Source: a bacterium (GTDB lineage Bacteria > Vulcanimicrobiota > Vulcanimicrobiia > Vulcanimicrobiales > SCRA01). From it: a stretch of DNA of 6,312 nucleotides. This document shows, one piece after another, positions 1 through 6,028 of this stretch. A model generated the notes under the pieces. That model saw nothing but the letters and a program-made list of their open reading frames with translations, did not search any database and was not told where the DNA came from. Made by a program: the position numbers and the translations under genes. Location: NCBI GenBank assembly GCA_028869325.1, contig JAGWST010000536.1, positions 1 to 6,312 of the forward strand, given 5' to 3'. Position 1 is the first letter of the stretch, and every line of letters begins with the position of its first letter.

Positions 1-1692
1 AGCACCACCCTGCTTCGCGAGCAGTCGATCTCCGTGGTCCTGGATCGGATGCTTGCCTTGACGCTCGACAGCTTCGGCTTTGCGGCCGGCGCCTTCTACT
101 TGCGGGCCTCCCCAGACGAGCCGTTCTTGCGCATGGCGATCGCCGGTTACCCCCGCCCACAGGTCGAGGGGCTGCTCTACCGGCCGGTCGGACCCGGGGT
201 CATGGAAGGCGTGCTCTCGCCCGAGTTTCGCGTGCGCGAGACGTTCTACTACGTCCCGGGCGAGCACAATCGGCTTGCCGAGACGCCGGTGGCGTTACGC
301 CGGTTTCCGGAGCTGGCCGACCTCGCGCGCAGCGAGACGGGCGCCTGGCAAGAGCGCGACATCTTGGCGTTTCCGTTCTTCGACCGGCACGGCCGCATCG
401 TCGGCGTGCTGACGCCCGACGATCCCATCGAGCGGCGTTTTCCCAGCGACGAGGTGATCCGTGCCATCGAGATGTTCGCCGCCCTGGCGAGCGTGGCGGT
501 GGAGAACGCCCGGCTCTCGACGCAGCGCGAGCTCTCGGCGCGCCAGATGGCGGAGGTCTTGCGCGTCTCGGGAAGCTTGCTGGCGGAAGAGCGGTTGGAC
601 GATCTGCTCTCGGCCATCCTGCGCGCCGCCGCGCGCACCTTTGAGCTGCCGGCGGCGGAGATCGCGTTGCTGGACGACGAGCGCGGCGTCTTCGTGCGGC
701 GCGCCGCCCTGGGCCGGACGCTCGGCGAGCCCATCGACGCCGAGGTCGACGCCACCATGGTCACCCGGCGGCTAGCGCCCGCGCATCGCCGCCCCGAGGG
801 CTACTACGCCGGCTTCGGTCTGCTCACGTTCCCCTTCCCCGATGCCGCCGGGCGCATCATCGGCTTCCTGGCGCCCGATCTGCCGCAGGGCGTACGCCCG
901 ATCGCACCCGAGTCGGCGCGCCTGTTGCAGATCTTCGCCAACTTCGCCGGATTGGCGGTGGCGCGCGCCGCCGTGCGCGATCTGGAGGGGCGCCGGCTGC
1001 GCGAGCTCGAGGAGATCGCGCAGATGAAATCGGACTTCGTCTCGACGGTCAGCCACGAGCTGCGCACGCCGCTCACCAGCATCAAGGGATTCGTGAGCGT
1101 CTTGCTCCACCGGCGCGGCGCGATGAACGAAGAGCGCAAGATCGACGCCCTGGAGATCGTCGACGAAGAGGCCGACCGCCTGATCCGGCTCGTCGACGAT
1201 CTGCTGGCGGCGGCGCGTCTGGAACGCGGAAAGCTGCGCTTCGATCCGCGCCCTACACCGGTGGTGGAGGTGATCGATCGTGCGGTGATGGGCGTGGCCA
1301 TGGAGTACCCCGAGCGCCGCTTCATCGTGCGGCCGCCGGCCAATGGGCTCTGCGCGCAGACGGACCCCGATCACTGTCAACGCATCTTGACGAACCTGCT
1401 CACCAATGCGGCGAAGTATTCGGCGGAGGGTGAGATCGCCGTTGAGCTGGAGTCCACGGAGGAGCGCGTGTTGATCGACATCGTCGATCGTGGGCCGGGC
1501 ATCGCGCCCGGCGATCGCGACCGTGTCTTCGAGCGCTTCGTGCGCCTGGAGGATCGCGTGCGCTCGCATCCCGGGACGGGCCTGGGACTCTACATCTCGC
1601 GCGAGCTGGCGACGGCCATCGGCGCCGAGCTCACGATCGAGGACGATCCCGCGGCGGGGTGCCGAATTCGCCTCTCGCTGCCGCGCGCATAG
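1..1692 (+). CDS. Sensor histidine kinase with tandem GAF domains (5' end cut by window)
   Basis: This is the C-terminal 563 residues of a two-component sensor kinase that autophosphorylates on histidine and passes the phosphate to a response regulator not present here. The frame is open to the first base; a GTG at 34 is possible, but the residues before it continue a linker-like helix, so the gene probably starts upstream. Numbering from the first visible codon, GAF 1 spans about 12-172 and GAF 2 about 195-325; both end with a similar G-R-I-[VI]-G-x-L-x-P-D strand and a closing helix. HisKA spans about 340-413, with the H-box SHELRTPL and phospho-acceptor His352. HATPase_c runs to the end: N-box N465/N469, G1 box DRGPG at 496-500, F-box FERF, and G2 box GTGLGL at 525-530. 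The visible part has no membrane helix and no receiver domain, so this looks like a cytosolic sensor. The ligand is unknown. The stop lies 1 bp from the end of the convergent glutamine synthetase-like gene. Confidence 0.95.
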   Translation, partial: STTLLREQSISVVLDRMLALTLDSFGFAAGAFYLRASPDEPFLRMAIAGYPRPQVEGLLYRPVGPGVMEGVLSPEFRVRETFYYVPGEHNRLAETPVALRRFPELADLARSETGAWQERDILAFPFFDRHGRIVGVLTPDDPIERRFPSDEVIRAIEMFAALASVAVENARLSTQRELSARQMAEVLRVSGSLLAEERLDDLLSAILRAAARTFELPAAEIALLDDERGVFVRRAALGRTLGEPIDAEVDATMVTRRLAPAHRRPEGYYAGFGLLTFPFPDAAGRIIGFLAPDLPQGVRPIAPESARLLQIFANFAGLAVARAAVRDLEGRRLRELEEIAQMKSDFVSTVSHELRTPLTSIKGFVSVLLHRRGAMNEERKIDALEIVDEEADRLIRLVDDLLAAARLERGKLRFDPRPTPVVEVIDRAVMGVAMEYPERRFIVRPPANGLCAQTDPDHCQRILTNLLTNAAKYSAEGEIAVELESTEERVLIDIVDRGPGIAPGDRDRVFERFVRLEDRVRSHPGTGLGLYISRELATAIGAELTIEDDPAAGCRIRLSLPRA

Positions 1693-1693
1693 G

Positions 1694-3016
1694 TCATTGC
1701 AGCGCGAGATACTCGTTGAGCTCCCAGGGATGCACGGCGCGGCGGTAGCGCTCGTACTCGGCGGCCTTGGCCTCGTGGAAGGCGTGGTAGATGTGGTCGC
1801 CTAGCGCGCCGCGCACCACACCGTCGTGGTCCAGCTCCACCAGCGCCTCGCGCAACGAGTGCGGCAGCTCGCGAATGCCGCGCTCCGCGCGCAGCCGCTC
1901 GCTGAGCTCGTAGGTGCTCCCCGCCAGCGGCTGGCCGGGGAGCAGCTCGTTGCGAATGCCGTCCAGTCCGGCGGCCAGCACCACCGCCAGGGTCAGATAG
2001 GGATTGCACGAGCCGTCGGGGCTGCGCAGCTCGATGCGGGTCTGCTCGCCGCGCTGGGAAGGGATGCGGATCATGGAGTTTGCGCTGCGCTCGCTCCAGA
2101 CGGTCAGCACCGGCGCGTCCCAGAACGGCACCAGGCGTTTGTACGAGTTGACGGTGGGATTGGCCACGGCCGTGATGGCGGGCGCGTGCGCCAGCAGGCC
2201 GCCGATGAAGTAGAGCGCCGTCGGCGAGAGCCCGCGGTCGCCGCCCTCGTCCGCGAAGGCGTTGCGCTCGCCCTCGCGCAGCATGAACTCGATGTGCAGG
2301 GCGTTCCCCGCGCCGTCGCCCAGCGGCTTGGGCATGAACGTCGCGTGCAGATCGCGCTCGAGCGCGATGTGCTTGACGACGTTGCGCAGCGTGACCACGT
2401 TGTCGGCGGTGGTTAGGACATCGGCGCTCTTGAAGTCGATCTCGTGCTGCCCCGGGCCGTGCTCGTGGTGCGCCGAGGCGACGTGGAATCCCATCGCCTC
2501 CAGCGTGGCGACCATGTGGCGGCGCGCGTGCTCGCCGACATCGGAGGGCGAAAAATCGAAGTAGGATCCACGCTCGTTGCCGTCGAGCAGCGGACGGCCG
2601 TCCTCATCGCGTTGGAAGAGGTAGAACTCCGCCTCTACCCAGGTGGAGAGGGTGAAGCCCATCTCGCGCGCATCGGAGATGGCGCGCTTGAGCGTGGTCC
2701 GCGGGCAACCCTCGAAGGACTCGCCGTCGGCCTGGACGATGTCGCAGATCAGGCGCCCCTCGGTCTCGCCGTCCAGCGTCCAGGGGTAGACGGCGAAGGT
2801 CGAGAGGTCAGGCTTGAGCATCATGTCGACCTCCTCCGAGCGGACGAAGCCGGCGATGCTGCCGCCGTCGAAGGTGACCTTGCCGTCGAGCGCGCGGTCG
2901 AGCTCGGAGACGGGGATCACCACGTTCTTCGTGCTGCCGAAGATGTCGACGAACTGCATGCGCAGGAAGCGGACGTTGCTCTCCTTGACCAGACGCGCGA
3001 GATCTCGTTTGTTCAC
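1694..3016 (-). CDS. glnA: Type I glutamine synthetase-like ligase (GSI-alpha length, altered active site)
   Basis: This 440-residue protein belongs to the family that makes glutamine from glutamate, ammonia and ATP. Its length and its C-terminus (VHPWELNEYLALQ) match the short GSI-alpha type of Bacillus rather than the ~470-residue GSI-beta enzymes. Visible family residues: D50 and S53 in the DGGSI loop, R59 (counterpart of the Bacillus feedback residue Arg62), metal ligands E128/E130, E185, E192, H241 and E329, and substrate or nucleotide arginines R294, R317 and R331. Several near-invariant positions differ. The NGSGMH loop reads GAGNALH (235-241), the flap PGYEAP reads PFWDAP (297-302, Asp at 300), and RNRS reads RSAN (310-313, Ala at the Arg339 position of Salmonella numbering). 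The start is GTG at 3016, supported by AGGAAGAG just upstream. The gene follows the PucR-type regulator by 20 bp. It could be a true glutamine synthetase or a related gamma-glutamyl ligase; the family is certain, the substrate is not. Confidence 0.93.
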   Translation of the reverse strand: MNKRDLARLVKESNVRFLRMQFVDIFGSTKNVVIPVSELDRALDGKVTFDGGSIAGFVRSEEVDMMLKPDLSTFAVYPWTLDGETEGRLICDIVQADGESFEGCPRTTLKRAISDAREMGFTLSTWVEAEFYLFQRDEDGRPLLDGNERGSYFDFSPSDVGEHARRHMVATLEAMGFHVASAHHEHGPGQHEIDFKSADVLTTADNVVTLRNVVKHIALERDLHATFMPKPLGDGAGNALHIEFMLREGERNAFADEGGDRGLSPTALYFIGGLLAHAPAITAVANPTVNSYKRLVPFWDAPVLTVWSERSANSMIRIPSQRGEQTRIELRSPDGSCNPYLTLAVVLAAGLDGIRNELLPGQPLAGSTYELSERLRAERGIRELPHSLREALVELDHDGVVRGALGDHIYHAFHEAKAAEYERYRRAVHPWELNEYLALQ

Positions 3017-3018
3017 AG

Positions 3019-3026
3019 CTCTTCCT
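3019..3026 (-). promoter_or_regulatory. Ribosome binding site of the glutamine synthetase-like gene
   Basis: On the minus strand AGGAAGAG lies just before the GTG at 3016-3014, with the AGGA core six bases from the start codon. No in-frame start codon lies between this and the preceding gene's stop, so this site fixes the GTG start. It sits in the 20-bp gap after the regulator gene, consistent with co-translation from one operon mRNA. Confidence 0.7.
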
Positions 3027-3036
3027 ACTGACGTTG

Positions 3037-4248
3037 CTAGCTGGGGGTGTGTGCTGGGCTCAGCAGTGCGTCGATGGCCAGCGCGGCGCGCAGGGCCAGC
3101 TGATCGTGGGCGCTGTCGAGATCGCGATTGCAGATCTCCGCGATCTGACGCAGGCGATAGAAGACGGTGTGGCGGTGGACGTTGAGCCGCTCGGATGCCG
3201 TCTTCACGTTTTGACGGACGGAGAAGTAGAGAGCCAGCGTGCGCAGGAGCTCCGTGTGGTTCTTCTCGTCATAGGCGCGCAGCGGCTCCAGCGTGCGCTG
3301 GGCAAAGGCTTGCAGCTCGTCGCGCGTGGCGCCACGATGGAGCAGCGGGTAGAGGCCCAAGTCCTCCCACGCCCCGACGCGCCCGCCGCCGAAGAGGCGA
3401 CGCACGATCACCAGCGCCTCGCGTGCCTCGTCGACGCTGCGCGCGGTATCCAGGATATCGGCGGCGCGCGAGCCCACGCCGCCCACGAGGATCACGTCGA
3501 GCTTGGCCTTGACGGCGTGCTTGGGCAGCATCGACGCGGCCAGCGCCACGTTCTGCGCGTCCACCGGCAACGGCGCCGGAATCAGGAAGACGAAGCCCGC
3601 GGCGCGGTCGATGGTCACCGTCTCGCCGCTCTGATGGTGCAGATGGGCCAGACAAAGCTTGCGCACGTCGGAGAGCTGCCGCGCCGCCGCGCCCTCGTCC
3701 ATGCCCTCGGCCTCCACGGCGACCGCCACGTACGAAGAAGCGATGGTGACGCCGCGCGCCGCGGCGTCGTCGCGGGCGGCGCCGGCGTCGTCGTAGCTGC
3801 CGCTCAACAGGCGCTCCCAGAAGGAGCGGCGGCGTCCTTTGGCGCCACCCGCCTCGCGCACCAGATCGACCGCGATGGCGGAGGCGGTGAGGCGCAGCAG
3901 CGGCGCGAGCTCGCCGGAGGCGCCGTCGAGGCCGAGACAGACCAGCCAGCCCAGGTCGGAGTCGCCGGCGCGCATGGGGTAGGCCAGCACGTGGCCGCCG
4001 TCGGGCAGCTGGGCACGGGCGAAGCCCTCGTCATCGCGGGAAGCCTGGCGGATCAAGTCACGCGCCGAAGGCGGGACGCTGCGCTCGCCGGCGCCAGCCA
4101 GCGCCAAATGATGCCACTCGGCGTCCTCGACCAGCACCGCCCCGCGGCAGCGCCCCGCCAGGTGGGAGGCGTACGCCTTCGGGCCACCGCCGGCGGCCGA
4201 GATGCGCGCAAGACTCTCGGCGAACGCGAGCAACTCGTCGGTCGTCAT
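3037..4248 (-). CDS. PucR/CdaR-family transcriptional regulator
   Basis: This 403-residue protein is a DNA-binding regulator of the PucR/CdaR class, whose known members sense metabolites and often activate purine, sugar-acid or amino-acid use genes. Residues 1-135 look GAF-like, ending in a strand-helix pair (LGWLVCLG, then LAPLLRLTASAIAVDL). A linker with FWERLLSG leads into a CdaR GGDEF-like domain (about 150-290) carrying the typical DLGLYPLL end. The C-terminal PucR helix-turn-helix is at about 331-390, with NVKTASERLNVHRHTVFYRL as its recognition region. It is the first gene before the glutamine synthetase-like gene (20 bp gap), suggesting autoregulation and control of that enzyme (inference). 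The start is uncertain. ATG at 4248 has a modest AGTAGG four bases upstream. A GTG at 4317 has a better GGAG (4324-4327) and would add 23 residues, but that extension has more A/T third positions than the gene body and would overlap the start of the divergent gene. Hence 4248 is preferred. Confidence 0.88.
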   Translation of the reverse strand: MTTDELLAFAESLARISAAGGGPKAYASHLAGRCRGAVLVEDAEWHHLALAGAGERSVPPSARDLIRQASRDDEGFARAQLPDGGHVLAYPMRAGDSDLGWLVCLGLDGASGELAPLLRLTASAIAVDLVREAGGAKGRRRSFWERLLSGSYDDAGAARDDAAARGVTIASSYVAVAVEAEGMDEGAAARQLSDVRKLCLAHLHHQSGETVTIDRAAGFVFLIPAPLPVDAQNVALAASMLPKHAVKAKLDVILVGGVGSRAADILDTARSVDEAREALVIVRRLFGGGRVGAWEDLGLYPLLHRGATRDELQAFAQRTLEPLRAYDEKNHTELLRTLALYFSVRQNVKTASERLNVHRHTVFYRLRQIAEICNRDLDSAHDQLALRAALAIDALLSPAHTPS

Positions 4249-4309
4249 CCAACCTACTTCAGACGCGGCGGCAAGGCGTTCCTTCGGCCAAACGTCGAAG
4301 CCCCCGTCC
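4249..4309. promoter_or_regulatory. Divergent intergenic region with small inverted repeat
   Basis: This 61-bp gap separates the regulator operon (leftward) from the small membrane protein gene (rightward), so promoters for both should lie in or next to it. An inverted repeat with 5-bp arms, CTTCG (4282-4286) and CGAAG (4296-4300), separated by 9 bases, could be a half-site pair for a dimeric regulator, possibly the PucR-type protein itself. No convincing -35/-10 pair can be read on either strand. If the regulator starts at 4311 or 4317 instead of 4248, this stretch is coding and there is no gap. Confidence 0.35.
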
Positions 4310-4639
4310 ATGCACACCGCGCTCTCCGTCCACTACTTCTGGGCCTACATCGTCATCCTTGCGGTGATCTGGGCCATCTGGCAGCCGCTCGGGCGGCGCG
4401 TGGCCCTCTGGGCCCTGGTGGTCCAGCTGGTGCTGGGCATCTGGGTCTTTGCCAGCGGCGCCCGCCACGTCAATCCCTGGCATCCCGCGCTCTGGCTGGC
4501 CGCGGCGCTGTTGATTCAGGCCGGGACGATCATGGCCAAGCGCAATAGCGGCCCGGTCCCCACGCTGCTGATCGCCTTGGGCGCGGCCTGCGCCGTGCTG
4601 ACCTTCCACCTGGGCCAGGCCGGCGTCACCGCGATGTAG
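4310..4639 (+). CDS. Small four-helix membrane protein of unknown function
   Basis: This is a 109-residue protein I cannot assign with certainty. It shows four hydrophobic segments: about 7-27, 31-50, 56-76 and 82-103, with short loops and the Arg-containing RR and AKR turns between them. Histidines sit at 2, 8, 53, 58 and 100. The layout (His near the start of helix 1, Q-L-V-L-G in helix 2, an H-P at the start of helix 3, His in helix 4) resembles small uncharacterised four-helix membrane proteins with possible heme- or metal-binding histidines; this is a pattern impression, not an identification. The ATG at 4310 has no clear Shine-Dalgarno; GAAG at 4297-4300 is the nearest purine run. Longer in-frame starts back to 4202 would overlap the regulator and add a polar tail unlike the rest, so they were not used. 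The gene is divergent from the PucR-type regulator and converges on the transporter gene, with 22 bp between the stops. Confidence 0.72.
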   Translation: MHTALSVHYFWAYIVILAVIWAIWQPLGRRVALWALVVQLVLGIWVFASGARHVNPWHPALWLAAALLIQAGTIMAKRNSGPVPTLLIALGAACAVLTFHLGQAGVTAM

Positions 4640-4661
4640 TCTGCCGTCTCCAGGACACGAG

Positions 4662-6014
4662 CTACGACCCTCCGCCCATCAGCTTGGGGAAGATCAGCTG
4701 GAGCGTCGAGAAGACGGTCAGCAGGCCGACGATCACCACCGTGCCCCAGGCGATGAGATTGAAGACGTAGCCGTTGACGTACTGGCCCATCAGCTTGCGG
4801 TTGTTGATCAGCAGCAGCATCAGAATGAGGATTACCGGCAGCAGGGCGCCGTTGAGAACCTGCGAGTAGAAGATGATCTGCAACAGCGGAGCGCCAGGCA
4901 TCAACACCAGGCCGCCGCCGACCACGATTAGGCCGAGGTAGAGCGAGTAGAAGATCGGTGCCTCGCGGAAACGCCGCTCGACGCCGGACTCGAAGCCGAA
5001 TGCCTCGCACACGTAGTAGGCGGTGGAGAGCGGCAGGATCGAGGCGGTGAAGAGCGCCGCGTTGAGCAGGCCGATCGCGAAGAGCAGCGAGGCGTACTTT
5101 CCCGCTAGCGGCGCCAACGCCGCGGCAGCGTCGCCGGCGTCGTTGATGGTGAGCTGATGGCCCGGTGCCGCATGGCTGTTGAAGACGAAGATGCTGGCCG
5201 CGCAGGCGACGATGATGAAGAAGGCGACGACGTCGGTGAAGATCGCGCCGGTGACGACGTCGATACGCGAGTAGGGGTAGTCTTTGATCTTGACCCCCTT
5301 CTCCACCACGGCCGATTGGATGAAGAACTGCATCCAGGGTGAGATGGTGGTGCCGATCACGCCGATGGCCATCAGCAGGTAGGCGCTGCCGCCGCTGAAG
5401 TGGGGGGCAAACATGGCACGGCCGACGTCGCCCCAGTGCGGATGGACCAAGATACCACTGACGATGTACGCCAGGTAGACGCTGCAGAAGAGCAGGAAGA
5501 CCTTCTCGACGATGCGGTACGTGCCGCGCGTGACGACGAAGAAGACGAAGGCCCCGCCGACGACCACCATCCAGTACTTGTTGAAGATCGCCGCGTAATT
5601 GTGCAAGATCGGTGCCGTCGAGGCGATGCCGGCGAACTCCGCGGCCGTGTTCCCCAGATCGCAGAGCACGAAAGTCACCAGCACCCAGAAGGTCACCTTG
5701 ACGCCGAAGTTCTCGCGGATGAGGTCGGCCAAGCCCTTGCCGGTGACGGCGCCCATGCGTGCGCACATCTCCTGCACCACCACCAGCGCCACGGTGACGG
5801 GGATGAGCATCCAGAGCAGCTCGTAGCCGAACTGCGCTCCGGCCAGCGAGTAGGTGGTGATGCCGCCGACGTCGTTGTCGGCATTGGCGGTGATCAGGCC
5901 CGGTCCCACCACGGAGAGGAACATCAGGATCGTGCGCCAGGTGGTCGGGCGCCTGGCCGTACGCCCCTGGGCGGTGCCGCTGCGGACAACGTCGATCGAG
6001 TCGGGCGGATTCAT
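4662..6014 (-). CDS. Nramp-related divalent metal transporter (NRMT-like, likely Mg2+/Mn2+)
   Basis: This 450-residue integral membrane protein has the Nramp (LeuT-like) fold signature, with about 11 hydrophobic helices after a ~27-residue polar N-terminus. Helix 1 begins GPGLITANADNDVGG (37-51). Aligned with classical Nramp, the DPGN ion site becomes D48-V-G-G51, so the Asp is kept and the Pro and Asn are lost. In helix 6 the MPH motif becomes S225-P-W, so the metal-coordinating Met is a Ser. Other features are QEMCARMGAVTGKGL (81-95) and EAFGFESGVERRF (337-349). The Met of classical Nramps favours transition metals over alkaline-earth ions, and its loss is expected in the Nramp-related magnesium transporters (NRMT). 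I therefore infer Mg2+ or Mg2+/Mn2+ import rather than Fe2+. The ATG at 6014 follows GGAG by five bases and lies 14 bp after the CBS gene stop, making an operon. Nramp-fold membership is very likely; substrate is inferred. Confidence 0.92.
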   Translation of the reverse strand: MNPPDSIDVVRSGTAQGRTARRPTTWRTILMFLSVVGPGLITANADNDVGGITTYSLAGAQFGYELLWMLIPVTVALVVVQEMCARMGAVTGKGLADLIRENFGVKVTFWVLVTFVLCDLGNTAAEFAGIASTAPILHNYAAIFNKYWMVVVGGAFVFFVVTRGTYRIVEKVFLLFCSVYLAYIVSGILVHPHWGDVGRAMFAPHFSGGSAYLLMAIGVIGTTISPWMQFFIQSAVVEKGVKIKDYPYSRIDVVTGAIFTDVVAFFIIVACAASIFVFNSHAAPGHQLTINDAGDAAAALAPLAGKYASLLFAIGLLNAALFTASILPLSTAYYVCEAFGFESGVERRFREAPIFYSLYLGLIVVGGGLVLMPGAPLLQIIFYSQVLNGALLPVILILMLLLINNRKLMGQYVNGYVFNLIAWGTVVIVGLLTVFSTLQLIFPKLMGGGS

Positions 6015-6019
6015 GCGGA

Positions 6020-6023
6020 CTCC
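6020..6023 (-). promoter_or_regulatory. Ribosome binding site of the Nramp-related transporter
   Basis: On the minus strand GGAG lies five bases before the ATG at 6014-6012, inside the 14-bp gap after the CBS-protein stop. It supports this ATG as the start and translation from a shared mRNA. Confidence 0.65.
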
Positions 6024-6028
6024 GGTCT

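Noticed and set aside
34..36. GTG as the true start of the histidine kinase
   Set aside because: The frame is open upstream to base 1, with residues that continue the linker helix, and no Shine-Dalgarno is seen before the GTG; the gene is better treated as 5' partial.
1904..1912. Tyr369 in the glutamine synthetase considered as a GlnE adenylylation site
   Set aside because: A Tyr sits near the E. coli Tyr397 position, but the surrounding NLYDLP consensus is missing and the length is GSI-alpha type, which is normally not adenylylated.
2444..3031. Open frames on the + strand opposite the glutamine synthetase (also 1826-2416)
   Set aside because: They mirror the codons of a well-conserved enzyme in high-GC DNA and show no domain of their own.
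3053..3064. GCTG-GGCT-CAGC dyad near the end of the regulator gene, considered as a terminator
   Set aside because: It has only 4-bp arms, lies inside the coding region, and is followed by no T-run; the downstream gene has its own ribosome binding site and looks co-transcribed.
3034..4548. 504-codon open frame on the + strand
   Set aside because: It is antisense to the PucR-type regulator, whose domains are clear. The translated protein is rich in Arg, Gly, Ala and His with no recognisable domain, a typical high-GC shadow.
4636..4665. GTAG...CTAC inverted repeat between convergent genes, considered as a terminator
   Set aside because: The arms are just the two stop codons with a flanking base, with a 22-base interior and no T-run. 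No bidirectional terminator is supported.
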